From Hahella sp. CCB-MM4 (lineage in GTDB: Bacteria > Pseudomonadota > Gammaproteobacteria > Pseudomonadales > Oleiphilaceae): a stretch of 64,000 bases of DNA. Location: positions 1-64,000 of the forward strand of contig NZ_MRYI01000025.1 of assembly GCF_002260525.1 (NCBI RefSeq), given 5' to 3'. Position 1 is the first letter of the stretch. Every line of letters starts with the position of its first letter. The position numbers and the translations under genes are program-made. Shown in pieces: positions 17,492 through 26,103 of the stretch. The notes under the pieces were generated by a model, which saw only the letters and a program-made list of their open reading frames with translations, had not been told where the DNA came from and ran no database searches.

Positions 17492-18520
17492 ATGAACAAC
17501 AACAGACAACTCAAACGGTTAGCAGGAATCGTCTGCCTGACCTTGGCTGGCATGGGGCTGACAGGCTTAAGTCACGCTGATACCTGGCGTTACGCGCATG
17601 AAGAATACAAAGGAGATGTTCAGGACGTCTTTGCTCATAAATTCAAGGAGTATATTGAAGACCACTCCGACCATAGCCTCCAGATATACAGGTTTGGTGA
17701 GCTGGGTGAATCAGATGACATTATGGAACAGACGCAGGCGGGTATTCTGCAGTTTGTAGACCAGTCGCCAGGCTTTACCGGAGCATTGATTCCAGAAGCG
17801 CAGATCTTTTTCATCCCCTATCTGATGCCGACGGACATGGATACCGTGGTGAAGTTTTTCCGTGAAAGTGAGGCCATCAACAAAGACTTTGTTGAACTTT
17901 ATGCCGAACAGGGACTTGAACTTCTGACAATGTTCCCTGAAGGGGAAATGGTGGTAACGGCAGATGAGCCTGTGACCAGCCCAGCGGATTTCAAAGGCAA
18001 GAAAATGCGGGTGATGACCAACCCGTTATTGTCCTCCACCTATGAAGCATTTGGGGCTACCCCCACACCTTTGCCTTGGGGGGAAGTGTATGGTGCTTTG
18101 CAGACTAACATGATTCAGGGACAGGAAAACCCTATTTTCTGGATTGAATCCGGTGGTTTGTATGAGGTTTCTCCCAATCTGATTTTTACCCGTCATGGAT
18201 GGTTTACGACCGCGATGATGGCGAATCAGGATTTCTACAACGACCTGCCTGATAAAGATAAAAAGCTGGTTCAAAGTGCGGCTGACTATGCATTTGAAGA
18301 AATTATCAAACATATCGACGGACTGGCGGAGAAATCGTTGAAGAAGATTATGGATGCCAGCGATGACGTCACCGTCACCCGTCTGACAGACAGCCAGATC
18401 GAAAAGTTCAAGGCCAGGGCGCCACAGGTAGAGAAAACCTTTATCGACATGACTGGCGACAGTGGCAAAGCACTCCTGGAGCAGTTCAAGGAAGATTTGA
18501 AACAGGTGTCCGGCAGTTAA
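17492..18520 (+). CDS. teaA: TRAP transporter substrate-binding protein, ectoine-type (TeaA-like)
   Basis: 342 residues with a Sec signal peptide (LTLAGMGLTGLSHA|DTWRYAHEEYKG). The mature protein closely resembles Halomonas TeaA, the periplasmic ectoine/hydroxyectoine receptor, as I recall it: WRYAHEEYKGDVQDVFA, RFGELGESDDIMEQTQ, GILQFVDQSPGFTG, PLPWGEVYGALQ, GQENPIFWIESGGLYEVSPN. These include the aromatic and acidic residues of the ligand pocket. ATG 17492 follows GGAGGAAAG. The longer frame from 17447 lacks a Shine-Dalgarno sequence and would spoil the signal peptide. With teaB, teaC and teaD it forms an osmoprotectant uptake operon. Confidence 0.92.
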   Translation: MNNNRQLKRLAGIVCLTLAGMGLTGLSHADTWRYAHEEYKGDVQDVFAHKFKEYIEDHSDHSLQIYRFGELGESDDIMEQTQAGILQFVDQSPGFTGALIPEAQIFFIPYLMPTDMDTVVKFFRESEAINKDFVELYAEQGLELLTMFPEGEMVVTADEPVTSPADFKGKKMRVMTNPLLSSTYEAFGATPTPLPWGEVYGALQTNMIQGQENPIFWIESGGLYEVSPNLIFTRHGWFTTAMMANQDFYNDLPDKDKKLVQSAADYAFEEIIKHIDGLAEKSLKKIMDASDDVTVTRLTDSQIEKFKARAPQVEKTFIDMTGDSGKALLEQFKEDLKQVSGS

Positions 18521-18617
18521 CGGCATCCTGAAGAGGTCATCCTGCTCCGGTTGTGCTTACGAGGTGGATGACTCTGTTTTTCGAAGGCCTGAGTCGGTTC
18601 TGATGGAGTGAAAGGAT

Positions 18618-19193
18618 ATGAGTGATCAGGTTCCCGAGAGTTATCAGTCCGGATTGCCCGGGTTTTTAGGGACTCTGGATGTTGCTATCAGCAAAGTGGA
18701 GGCTGTCATTCTGGCGTCAGGTGTTCTGTTAATGGCATTGAATACCTGCGTGAATGTGGTGGCCCGATTTGGTTTTGGAAAAGGGTTGTTCTTTTCCGGA
18801 GAGATAAACCGCATCCTGATCATCATGATCACCTTTGCCGGGATCGGTTATGCCGCCCGGCATGGACGTCATATACGAATGTCTGCGTTATACGACACTC
18901 TTCCCGTCATCGGCCGTAAAATCCTGATGGTGATCATTGCCTTCTTCACGTCCGCGGTCATGTTTTTCCTGTGTTATTACTCTGTCGAGTATATTGCGGA
19001 GCTATTTGACCGCGGCCGTATTCTGCCTGCGCTGGGATTCCCTATCTGGCTGATCTATCTCTGGGTGCCCGTCGGGTTTGCGGTAACCGGGATTCAGTAT
19101 TTTCTCACCGGCATCAAGAATCTCACCTCCAGGGATGTGTATCTGTCAACGGGGGTGCTGGATGGGTATGCGGACACTGAATCTGAAGTCTGA
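18618..19193 (+). CDS. teaB: TRAP transporter small membrane subunit (TeaB-like, DctQ family)
   Basis: 191 residues with four hydrophobic helices, the DctQ topology. The segment NVVARFGFGKGLFFSGEINRILIIMITFAGIGYAARHGRHIRMSALYD contains the conserved small-subunit pattern E-x-x-R and G-R-H-I-R-M. It pairs with the large subunit TeaC to form the Na+-driven TRAP permease that takes substrate from TeaA. An AAAGGA Shine-Dalgarno sequence lies upstream. It is 97 bp after teaA and 201 bp before teaC, an unusually long gap for a TRAP operon. Confidence 0.88.
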   Translation: MSDQVPESYQSGLPGFLGTLDVAISKVEAVILASGVLLMALNTCVNVVARFGFGKGLFFSGEINRILIIMITFAGIGYAARHGRHIRMSALYDTLPVIGRKILMVIIAFFTSAVMFFLCYYSVEYIAELFDRGRILPALGFPIWLIYLWVPVGFAVTGIQYFLTGIKNLTSRDVYLSTGVLDGYADTESEV

Positions 19194-19297
19194 CCGTCGC
19201 CGCTAGATGACTATGTTATTCGGATGCAGATCTATGCCATTAAGAAGATCTGTCATCAGGAAAACGTGTCATGGACGACCTGCCATTGACAGATTAT

Positions 19298-19369
19298 GCC
19301 GTCAAGAAAAGTGCCATCAAGAAGAAAGTGCCATTAAGAAGAAGTGCAATAAGTGCAATAAGTGCAATA
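19298..19369. repeat. Short degenerate tandem repeats between teaB and teaC
   Basis: Copies of a GTGCCATCAAGAAG-like unit (about 19298-19341) run into three exact copies of AAGTGCAAT at 19342-19350, 19351-19359 and 19360-19368. They account for much of the 201-bp teaB-teaC gap and end shortly before the AAAGGAAG Shine-Dalgarno sequence of teaC. Confidence 0.85.
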
Positions 19370-19394
19370 GAGTAGCGAAGTAAAGGAAGTTCTC

Positions 19395-20678
19395 ATGGCA
19401 ATGACCCTGATTCTCATCATGATCGGAATGCTGTTACTCGGATTCCCGATGATGGTTCCACTGATTACCGCAGCGTTGGTCGGGTTTGTCATGATGTTCA
19501 ATGGCCTTGGGCAGATGGACACCTTCATTCAACAGGTGTTGGGAGGGATTCGCCCGGCCTCTCTGATAGCTGTTCCTATGTTTATTCTGGCCGCGGATAT
19601 TATGACCCGAGGCCACTCCGCCAACCGGCTGATCGATATGGTGATGTCATTTATCGGTCATATCAAAGGTGGTTTAGCAGTCAGTACTGCGGCTTCCTGC
19701 ACACTGTTCGGTGCTGTTTCAGGCTCCACCCAGGCGACGGTGGTTGCTGTCGGCTCACCATTGCGCCCGAAGATGTTGAAAGCCGGCTATTCTGATTCGT
19801 TTACGTTGGCGCTGATCATCAATGCCAGTGACATCGCTTTCCTGATTCCACCCAGTATCGGCATGATCATCTATGGAGTGATATCTGAAACCTCAATAGC
19901 AGAACTCTTCATCGCGGGTATCGGACCCGGTCTGCTGATATTGCTTTTGTTTTCCGCCTACTGTCTGGTATATGCACACCTAAACGGCGTACCGACAGAA
20001 CCAAAAGCCTCCTGGCCGGAGCGGATGAAAGCAGTGAGAGATGCTGTATGGCCGCTGATGTTCCCCGTGATAATTGTCGGTGGAATCTATGGAGGAGTGT
20101 TCAGCCCGACTGAAGCGGCAGCCGTTTGCGTCCTATACGCCATTATCCTGGAGTTCGTGGTATTCCGTTCCCTGAAGCTTCTGGACATGTACAGTATTGC
20201 CAAGTCTACCGGCTTGATCACGGCAGTGGTGTTTATTCTGGTTGGGGTGGGTAACGGCTTTTCCTGGATTATATCGTTTGCCCAGATACCCCAGACCATT
20301 CTCGATGCGGTTGGAGTGAATGATATGGGGCCGGTAGGCGTGCTGATTTCCATTTCGATCGCTTTTTTCATTGCCTGCATGTTTGTGGATCCGATCGTTG
20401 TGATTCTGGTTCTGACGCCCATATTTGCACCGGCCATCGAAGCGACGGGTCTGGATCCGGTTCATGTGGGTATTCTGATTACCCTGCAGGTGGCGATTGG
20501 TTCCGCCACTCCGCCTTTTGGCTGTGATATCTTCACGGCCATCGCGATATTCAAGAAACCCTATTGGGAAGTGATTCGTGGCACTCCACCCTTTATCTTT
20601 ATTCTGATATTTGCCGCCGCCCTTCTGATAGCCTTTCCGCAGATTTCTCTTTTTCTGAGAGATATTGCCTTCAATTGA
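19395..20678 (+). CDS. teaC: TRAP transporter large membrane subunit (TeaC-like, DctM family)
   Basis: 427 residues and about eleven or twelve hydrophobic helices, the DctM topology. Conserved segments are [56 protein letters not shown] with the first hairpin-loop substrate/sodium site, [16 protein letters not shown], and [17 protein letters not shown]. It is the Na+-coupled translocation subunit that works with TeaB and TeaA. The specific ectoine assignment rests on the neighbouring teaA and teaD. The next gene, teaD, starts 32 bp later. Confidence 0.9.
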   Translation: MAMTLILIMIGMLLLGFPMMVPLITAALVGFVMMFNGLGQMDTFIQQVLGGIRPASLIAVPMFILAADIMTRGHSANRLIDMVMSFIGHIKGGLAVSTAASCTLFGAVSGSTQATVVAVGSPLRPKMLKAGYSDSFTLALIINASDIAFLIPPSIGMIIYGVISETSIAELFIAGIGPGLLILLLFSAYCLVYAHLNGVPTEPKASWPERMKAVRDAVWPLMFPVIIVGGIYGGVFSPTEAAAVCVLYAIILEFVVFRSLKLLDMYSIAKSTGLITAVVFILVGVGNGFSWIISFAQIPQTILDAVGVNDMGPVGVLISISIAFFIACMFVDPIVVILVLTPIFAPAIEATGLDPVHVGILITLQVAIGSATPPFGCDIFTAIAIFKKPYWEVIRGTPPFIFILIFAAALLIAFPQISLFLRDIAFN

Positions 20679-20710
20679 GCACAGAACAAATCGAACAGGA
20701 GGACGAGCCC

Positions 20711-21151
20711 ATGTTCAAGAAGATTCTGGTCGCTGTCGATGGATCCAAATCTGCCCTAAACGCACTTGAAAAGGCGATTGGCCTGCAGAAGTTGACTGGT
20801 GCAGAGCTATATCTTCTATGTGTATTTAAACATCACAGTCTGTTCGAAGCTTCGTTGTCGATGGTCAGGCCCAATGAGGTGCAGATACCTGATCAGGCAC
20901 TCTCGGAGTATGCCCGGGAAGTGGTTGAGCAGGCGAAGCAGTTTGCTGCCGATCATGGAGCTGAAAAGGTAAGAGGATTTGTGAAAGGGGGGCGTCCCTC
21001 AAAGACGATTGTCAGCTTTGCCGCTGAAAAAGGAATTGACCTGGTCGTGCTCGGAGCACAGGGAACTCATACCGATAAGGATGGCATGCTGCTCGGTAGT
21101 GTCTCGCAGCGGGTGGCCAGTCTGTCTAACGTTCCGACGATGGTGGTTTGA
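20711..21151 (+). CDS. teaD: Universal stress protein, TeaD-like regulator of the TRAP transporter
   Basis: 146-residue UspA-domain protein: [19 protein letters not shown] at the start and the ATP-binding pattern [35 protein letters not shown] at the end, matching G-x2-G-x9-G-[ST]. In Halomonas the fourth tea gene encodes an ATP-binding Usp that down-regulates ectoine uptake, and the position here is the same. The start at 20711 follows AGGAGG. A longer in-frame reading from 20564 lies inside teaC and is rejected. Confidence 0.88.
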   Translation: MFKKILVAVDGSKSALNALEKAIGLQKLTGAELYLLCVFKHHSLFEASLSMVRPNEVQIPDQALSEYAREVVEQAKQFAADHGAEKVRGFVKGGRPSKTIVSFAAEKGIDLVVLGAQGTHTDKDGMLLGSVSQRVASLSNVPTMVV

Positions 21152-21238
21152 TGTCGCAGGGAGGAAGCTCAGGTGGCAGATATTTGATGTTTAATGGAAG
21201 CTTGATGATTTGTCGTTGATGGATAGGGGCAGAATAGA

Positions 21239-23506
21239 TCAGATATCATAATTCACCACATAGCTCTCCTTGCTTTCCCGTACCCAGTTGAGCATGTCTG
21301 AAGCCTGCATGGGCCGGGCGTAGAAGTATCCCTGCATACCGTCCACCTGGCGCAGGGACAATTGATTGACCTGAAAGTGATTTTCCACTCCTTCAGCAAT
21401 CACCCTGAGCTCGAGCTGTTTGGCAATGGCAATAATGGCATCAATGATGGCGGTGTCTCCGCCTTTCGGCATGAGTTGCTGTACAAAGGAACCGTCAATT
21501 TTCAGCTCATCAATAGGGAAGGTGTGTAGATAGGCCAGGGAAGAATAACCGGTGCCAAAGTCATCCACGGAAAAGCGAAACTTGTCCTTGCGTAGCCGAT
21601 GCATCAGGTTAATGGTGTCCTGGACATTATCCATGAGCATGCTTTCGGTAATTTCCAGTTTGAACCTCCGGGGAGACAGCTGGAATCTCTCAATAATGCG
21701 TTTCAATGAGCATTCCAGAGTGTTGTCGAATTGTCCGGCGCTGATATTGATGGCGATGGAGAAATCATCTTCAATCAATGATTCCTTTTGCAGCTGCAAC
21801 AGCAGGCTGCAAGCATCCTCCAGTACGGCCTGCTGCAGGTGATGAATGTGGCCGGATTGCTCCGCAACCGGAATGAAATGTACCGGAGATATCAGGCCTT
21901 TTTCCGGGTGACGCCAGCGGATCAGAGCCTCTGCTCCGATCAGGGAGCCTTTCATGTTGACCTGGGGCTGAAAAAAAGCACAGAAGTGACCCTGCTTGAT
22001 TGCCGCTGAAATTTCGCTCTCGATCTCCAGTCGTTTATCAATCAATTCCTGCAAAGCCGGCTCATAGAACGCAAAGCAATTGCGCCCCATTTTTTTGGCC
22101 CGGTACATGGCAGCATCAGCGTGTTTAAGAATGTCGTCGGTGGTAACGTCGTCCCCTTCAATTAACTTGATGCCGATACTGCCGCCTATTCTGTAGTCGC
22201 CGTTACCAAGATGGAAGGTATGCGAAAGATTGGCCAGTAGCTTTTTGGAGACGGATGTGGCCTGGCCCATCACCCTGTTTAAATTCTTTTCAAACGATTC
22301 CAGGATAATGACAAATTCGTCTCCACCAATACGGGCGATAGTATCTGTATCCCTGAGCAATGGTTTCAGGCGTTGGGCAACCTTGATCAGAAGCTGATCC
22401 CCCACATTGTGGCCGAGGGAGTCATTGATTCGTTTAAAGTCGTCCAGGTCCAGGAACAATACCGCCCCAACGACTTTGTGCCGCTTCACTTTATCGATGG
22501 CTCCGCGCAACCGGTCAATCAACAGGCGGCGATTCGGTAAGTTGGTTAATGGATCATAGAATGCCAGTTGCTCTATGCGCAGGTCCGCCTGCCGCTTATC
22601 CGTAATATCTCTGGCTACCCAGAGCAGGTGGCGTTGGTCCGGAGCTTCGGCCAGGTAGTGGTTCACCCGGACAAAACGCCCTTCGAAATTACACTTGCCT
22701 TTCAGAACCTCCAGCTCATATTCAAAGATCTGAACTTCATTGGAATCGAGGCATTTCTTGATTGTCCGCATGAAGAGCTCGGCCTGTTCAGCTGGCATTC
22801 CTTCGGTAGCCTTTCGTCCGACCATGTTGTTTGAACTATCTTCGAGCAGTTGGGGATCGCCTCCATAAAAGTCCACATAGCGGCCTTCTTCGTCGATGAT
22901 GATGGCCTGGTCCGGCATGACACTGGTAAGGGCCTGAAGTTTCTCATTGCTGTTTTTCAGGCAAGTAAGAAGTTCTGACTCCCTAAGGGAGGTTTTGTGT
23001 TTTTCGATGGCGAGACCGGAAAGGTGGGAAAATTGTTCTATGAGTGCCAGGTCGACGTTGTCAGGAGTTTTAACCTCGGTGTAGTAAATTGCGAAGCTGC
23101 CCAGAATATCGTGCTGGGAGGAAAAGATCGGCATTGACCAACACGCTTTTAACCCATACGGCAGTGCTATATCCCGATAGTCTTTCCAGAGGGGATCATG
23201 CTCAATATCGCTGACAATGACCTGCCTGCCTGTAAAGGCAGCCGTACCACAGGAACCGGCATTGGGACCGATAGCCACTCCATCGATGGCTTTACAATAT
23301 TGGTTCGACAGGCTGGGGGCAGCACCGTGCCATAGTTGTTTCCCTTCAAGCAGTAGTATGGAGCTTTTGGCTTTGGGGGAATCAAACAGTGACTCGATCA
23401 ATTGGCAAATCGTTGTGAGGCACTCTGACAAGGGTGCACCAAGAGCAACGACCTCGATGATCTTCTGTTGGGCCTTCAGCAAGCCCGAAAGCTGGTTGGC
23501 ATTCAT
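21239..23506 (-). CDS. GAF-PAS-GGDEF-EAL c-di-GMP turnover protein
   Basis: About 755 residues from ATG 23506. Order: GAF (SSILLLEGKQLWHGAAPSLS, GSCGTAAFTGRQVIVSDIEHDPLW), PAS (SVMPDQAIIIDEEGRYVDFYGG), GGDEF (ARIGGDEFVIIL, motif intact), EAL (GAEALIRWRHPEKGL, and VDDFGTGYSSLAYL with the catalytic Asp pair). Both motifs are intact, so it may make and degrade c-di-GMP under control of the sensor domains. The frame extends to a GTG at 23647, but those 47 extra residues are proline-rich, family-unlike and lack a Shine-Dalgarno sequence. No transmembrane segment is seen. It follows the tea operon convergently. Confidence 0.9.
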   Translation of the reverse strand: MNANQLSGLLKAQQKIIEVVALGAPLSECLTTICQLIESLFDSPKAKSSILLLEGKQLWHGAAPSLSNQYCKAIDGVAIGPNAGSCGTAAFTGRQVIVSDIEHDPLWKDYRDIALPYGLKACWSMPIFSSQHDILGSFAIYYTEVKTPDNVDLALIEQFSHLSGLAIEKHKTSLRESELLTCLKNSNEKLQALTSVMPDQAIIIDEEGRYVDFYGGDPQLLEDSSNNMVGRKATEGMPAEQAELFMRTIKKCLDSNEVQIFEYELEVLKGKCNFEGRFVRVNHYLAEAPDQRHLLWVARDITDKRQADLRIEQLAFYDPLTNLPNRRLLIDRLRGAIDKVKRHKVVGAVLFLDLDDFKRINDSLGHNVGDQLLIKVAQRLKPLLRDTDTIARIGGDEFVIILESFEKNLNRVMGQATSVSKKLLANLSHTFHLGNGDYRIGGSIGIKLIEGDDVTTDDILKHADAAMYRAKKMGRNCFAFYEPALQELIDKRLEIESEISAAIKQGHFCAFFQPQVNMKGSLIGAEALIRWRHPEKGLISPVHFIPVAEQSGHIHHLQQAVLEDACSLLLQLQKESLIEDDFSIAINISAGQFDNTLECSLKRIIERFQLSPRRFKLEITESMLMDNVQDTINLMHRLRKDKFRFSVDDFGTGYSSLAYLHTFPIDELKIDGSFVQQLMPKGGDTAIIDAIIAIAKQLELRVIAEGVENHFQVNQLSLRQVDGMQGYFYARPMQASDMLNWVRESKESYVVNYDI

Positions 23507-23679
23507 GAATCCGGCTTCAGGTATTCTTACTAGATAATCAGTATAGACCGGTTTCGGTGACTTCAGCCCGCCCGTGGCGGCATATGGGTAATCGGGCGTA
23601 AGGGGCTGGAGGATTGAAGGTAAGAGATTCGAGGCCGGAAAGATCACGGACTGGAGAGTAGGAGCTAAGAGGCGGGGCT

Positions 23680-24264
23680 TTATCCCGGTCCAGCGGTGTA
23701 GGATTCCAGCAGCATCAATAATATCTTTTTGGCTCTACGGGCAGATTCTTTCAGGCAGGCTGTATGAGCACTGACAATGGCTCCATCAATTAACAGGCAA
23801 ATTTCCTTGGCCAGCTCGTCGGGCTTTTGAATGTCCGGAGGGAGCAACTGGGTGATGTAATCGACCATGGACATTTTGTGCTGGGCTGCCAGGCGGTGGA
23901 TAGGGTGGGATTGATTAGAGAATTCTGCACTGGCGTTGATGAAGTTGCAGCCAAAGAACTTTTCTGAATGGAACCACTCGTCCAGTATATCGAAGAGTGC
24001 CAGGATTTTTCCTGATGGGGTGTCTGCATATCTTTCGCAGGAAACTGCTTCAACCCGGTTTCTAAGCCATTGGTCAAACTCCTGGTGCCGCATTTCAAGC
24101 ACTGCCTGGATCAATTCATCCTTGGACTTGAAGTGCTTGTACATGGTGGTTTTGGAAACCCCCGATGCAGCTTGCACCTTGTCGATTCCCGTGGCGTTGA
24201 AACCATGTTCGTTGAAGAGCTTCATGGCGATCTGAAGCAAATGTTCCCGTCGACTGGTCGTCAT
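23680..24264 (-). CDS. TetR/AcrR-family transcriptional regulator
   Basis: 194 residues. The N-terminal helix-turn-helix is clear (EHLLQIAMKLFNEHGFNATGIDKVQAASGVSKTTMYKHFKSKDELI). The ligand domain carries a GCNFINASAEF segment and a HPIHRLAAQHK segment, common in one branch of TetR proteins. The ligand is unknown. It lies on the same strand as the ECF sigma and HPP genes, 222 bp after the sigma stop. The pair of TGTACAG palindromes upstream of the HPP gene could be its operator, which is inference. Confidence 0.88.
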   Translation of the reverse strand: MTTSRREHLLQIAMKLFNEHGFNATGIDKVQAASGVSKTTMYKHFKSKDELIQAVLEMRHQEFDQWLRNRVEAVSCERYADTPSGKILALFDILDEWFHSEKFFGCNFINASAEFSNQSHPIHRLAAQHKMSMVDYITQLLPPDIQKPDELAKEICLLIDGAIVSAHTACLKESARRAKKILLMLLESYTAGPG

Positions 24265-24466
24265 TGTACGTCTATACCAACCTGTGATGTGTCATTCCAA
24301 TCGGTGATGCGTGATACACATTTTAGCTCCGGGACGCAAAGTGATGAAGTTCTTCATTGCAGAACCTGTATCTCAGTGCCCTTGGTCTCGGAGTTCTTCG
24401 TCTGCGAGCTATTTCTCACGAAGCTATAAATGCTGGAGCCAAATGATTGCACAACCGGGAATTCCT

Positions 24467-24485
24467 GTACATTCCGGGAATGTAC
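24467..24485. other. Perfect 9-bp dyad directly after the ECF sigma gene
   Basis: GTACATTCC and GGAATGTAC flank a single central G, one base beyond the ECF stop codon. An overlapping alternative dyad uses GGAAT and ATTCC further out. No T-run follows on the minus strand. It may be an RNA 3'-end structure or a protein-binding site. Confidence 0.45.
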
Positions 24486-24486
24486 T

Positions 24487-25233
24487 TCAGCAGATGCCGG
24501 TCAATTGATTTGCAAGAGACTCCCTGGCTCGGAATATTCTGGAACGGACCGTTCCAATCGGAGTGCTGGTTATCTCGGCAATGTCGGCATAAGGCAGACC
24601 GTTTTCCTCCAGCAATAAGAAAGCCGTGCGCTGATCCGGAGGCAGGCCCTCAATAGCTTTCTGCAACCGGTGCTGAAGCTCTTTTCCCAGCACAATACTC
24701 TCGGGCTCATCAACCGGCTCGGATGGTTGGTTGGCAATCGCCAATTCAGAGGTTTCGTTGTCCACAATAGGGAACTTGCTTCGTTCCCTGTTCAGGTGAA
24801 TATAGGACGTATTGATCGCTATACGATACAGCCAGGTATAAAAGTTACTGTCAGACCGGAATTTGCTGATGCCTTTGTAGGCCCTGATAAAGGTTTCCTG
24901 GGCGACATCCACCACCGCATCACGATCCCTGATGTAATTGGCAATGGCGTGCATGATGCGAGTCTGGTAGCGGACGACCAGCCAATCAAAAGCCTGGCGG
25001 AAACCTCTCTGGGCTGCAGAAATCAGTACCTGGTCCGAATCCTGTGGGCTGAGCCTTGCCTGGCATTCGAAGTTATCGCCTTTCTCAAGTTGGCAGAATT
25101 GTTGATCAGAGCCGTGCCATTGTTGATCAGAGCTGTGCTTCTGTTGATCGGGGCTGTGCTGTGACTGATCGTGACGGCGCCATTGCTGGAACTGGTCCAT
25201 CTCAGGTTTCCTGCAGCATGCGGATGTATCCAT
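24487..25233 (-). CDS. ECF sigma factor (RpoE-like) with repetitive N-terminal tail
   Basis: 248 residues. Residues about 65-248 form a complete ECF sigma factor. Region 2 has AFDWLVVRYQTRIMHAIANYIRD, DVAQETFIRAYKGISKFR and NFYTWLYRIAINTSY. Region 4 has LPPDQRTAFLLLEENGLPYADIAEITSTPIGTVRSRIFRARESL. It resembles RpoE of gammaproteobacteria. The first 65 residues are unusual: about four heptads of the type x-H-S-x-D-Q-Q encoded by a 21-bp DNA repeat. A GAGG Shine-Dalgarno sequence before ATG 25233 supports the long start. No anti-sigma gene is adjacent. The HPP gene lies 32 bp upstream. Confidence 0.88.
   Translation of the reverse strand: MDTSACCRKPEMDQFQQWRRHDQSQHSPDQQKHSSDQQWHGSDQQFCQLEKGDNFECQARLSPQDSDQVLISAAQRGFRQAFDWLVVRYQTRIMHAIANYIRDRDAVVDVAQETFIRAYKGISKFRSDSNFYTWLYRIAINTSYIHLNRERSKFPIVDNETSELAIANQPSEPVDEPESIVLGKELQHRLQKAIEGLPPDQRTAFLLLEENGLPYADIAEITSTPIGTVRSRIFRARESLANQLTGIC
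25099..25182. repeat. Four tandem 21-bp units inside the ECF sigma gene
   Basis: Units at 25099-25119, 25120-25140, 25141-25161 and 25162-25182 are 21 bp each, the first three near-identical around TTGTTGATCAGAGC and the fourth decayed. Being a multiple of three, they encode heptads (WHGSDQQ, KHSSDQQ, QHSPDQQ) in the sigma factor's N-terminal tail. Confidence 0.9.
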
Positions 25234-25265
25234 GATTAAATCCTCAAAATTTGGCGTTATGTCTG

Positions 25266-25751
25266 TCAGGCCTGTCGGTAGGGGTAACTGGCCGTTTTCG
25301 ACAAGCGGTGATAAAACATCGCAATCAGCACCAGTACCACGCTGCCGGAAAGCACTGGGAACAACAGAAACAACGTATTCTCATGCCCCATAAGCACCAC
25401 CATGGGGTCAGCTCCGGCTGGTGGATGAATGATTTTGAACAGTACCATCAGGCTGATAGCCAATGCCGTAGCGATTGCCAGGGTCCAGGGATCCGGCCCG
25501 GATACTTGTGATGCCAGCATCCCTATCAACGTTGAGAGCAGGTGTCCCCCAATCACATTGGCTGGCTGGGAAAATGGACTGGCTGGTGCGGCGAACAGCA
25601 GAACACAACTGGCCCCGAATGGCGCCATCAGCAGAGGTGTGTTGCTGGCTCCGGAGAGCGCTGCGAGAAGAAATATACCGGCTGCACCGCCGATGCCGGC
25701 CAATATTGAACTTTTTACTCTTCCATCAAGTTGAGCTTTCCACTGCCGCAT
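25266..25751 (-). CDS. HPP-family membrane protein
   Basis: About 161 residues with four hydrophobic helices. The family motif H-P-P-A-G-A-D-P is visible in FKIIHPPAGADP, and the first-half segment LLMAPFGASCVLLFAAPASPFSQPANVIGGHLLS is typical. A plant and cyanobacterial member of this family transports nitrite, but the bacterial role here is unknown. ATG 25751 is chosen over a GTG at 25760 because AGGAG sits 8 bases before it. It is probably co-transcribed with the ECF sigma gene, behind a leader with a tandem repeat and the twin TGTACAG palindromes. Confidence 0.85.
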   Translation of the reverse strand: MRQWKAQLDGRVKSSILAGIGGAAGIFLLAALSGASNTPLLMAPFGASCVLLFAAPASPFSQPANVIGGHLLSTLIGMLASQVSGPDPWTLAIATALAISLMVLFKIIHPPAGADPMVVLMGHENTLFLLFPVLSGSVVLVLIAMFYHRLSKTASYPYRQA

Positions 25752-25766
25752 TGCGGGCACTCCTGC

Positions 25767-25797
25767 ATATCTTCTATCTGAGATATCTTCTATCTGA
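25767..25797. repeat. Direct repeat of a 15-bp unit in the HPP leader
   Basis: ATATCTTCTATCTGA occurs at 25767-25781 and again at 25783-25797, a 16-bp period, a few bases upstream of the HPP Shine-Dalgarno sequence on the minus strand. Confidence 0.9.
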
Positions 25798-25833
25798 CAT
25801 ATCTGCCATTGACTTATATCGATGACTTTTGGG

Positions 25834-25851
25834 GTGTACAGAACTGTACAC
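25834..25851. promoter_or_regulatory. Palindromic operator candidate 1 (TGTACAG type)
   Basis: GTGTACAG and CTGTACAC flank a central AA, giving perfect 8-bp arms. It lies 83 bp upstream of the HPP start and about 250 bp upstream of the response regulator. It shares its half-site TGTACAG with the palindrome centred 34 bp away, as expected for a dimeric regulator binding twice. Confidence 0.7.
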
Positions 25852-25868
25852 TGCGGGTTTATCCTAGG

Positions 25869-25884
25869 TGTACAGATCTGTACA
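25869..25884. promoter_or_regulatory. Palindromic operator candidate 2 (TGTACAG type)
   Basis: TGTACAGATCTGTACA is a perfect 16-bp palindrome with the same half-site as the first copy, centred 34 bp from it (about three helical turns). The nearby TetR regulator is a plausible binder, since TetR operators are usually 15-20-bp palindromes. It lies between the divergent HPP-ECF and response-regulator operons. Confidence 0.72.
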
Positions 25885-26103
25885 TGTCAAGAAAAAGATG
25901 TTTTAGAAAGATGGATATCAGATTTGTGGGAACTTAGTCGGGGGGCTTCTGTCTATCAAAAAGAACTGGCTGACACCGGATCTAAACCAGCAATACACCT
26001 GGCTCTAAACCGACAATAAATCCTGTTCTTAGCCAGCAGTACAACCAGTTCAAAATCAACAACTAACCCGGTTCTAAACAAACAATAAAAATGGAGCAGC
26101 CTC
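25885..26103. other. Leader of the response-regulator operon, no gene seen
   Basis: No convincing gene. From about 25975 to 26095 the sequence shows degenerate repeats of a roughly 28-bp unit with CTAAACCGACAATAA-like cores, ending close to the response-regulator start. A GGAGC Shine-Dalgarno sequence precedes ATG 26104. Confidence 0.5.

Noticed and set aside
23507-23647. 47-residue N-terminal extension of the GAF-PAS-GGDEF-EAL protein
   Set aside because: Starts at a GTG without a Shine-Dalgarno sequence, is proline-rich and unlike the family start.
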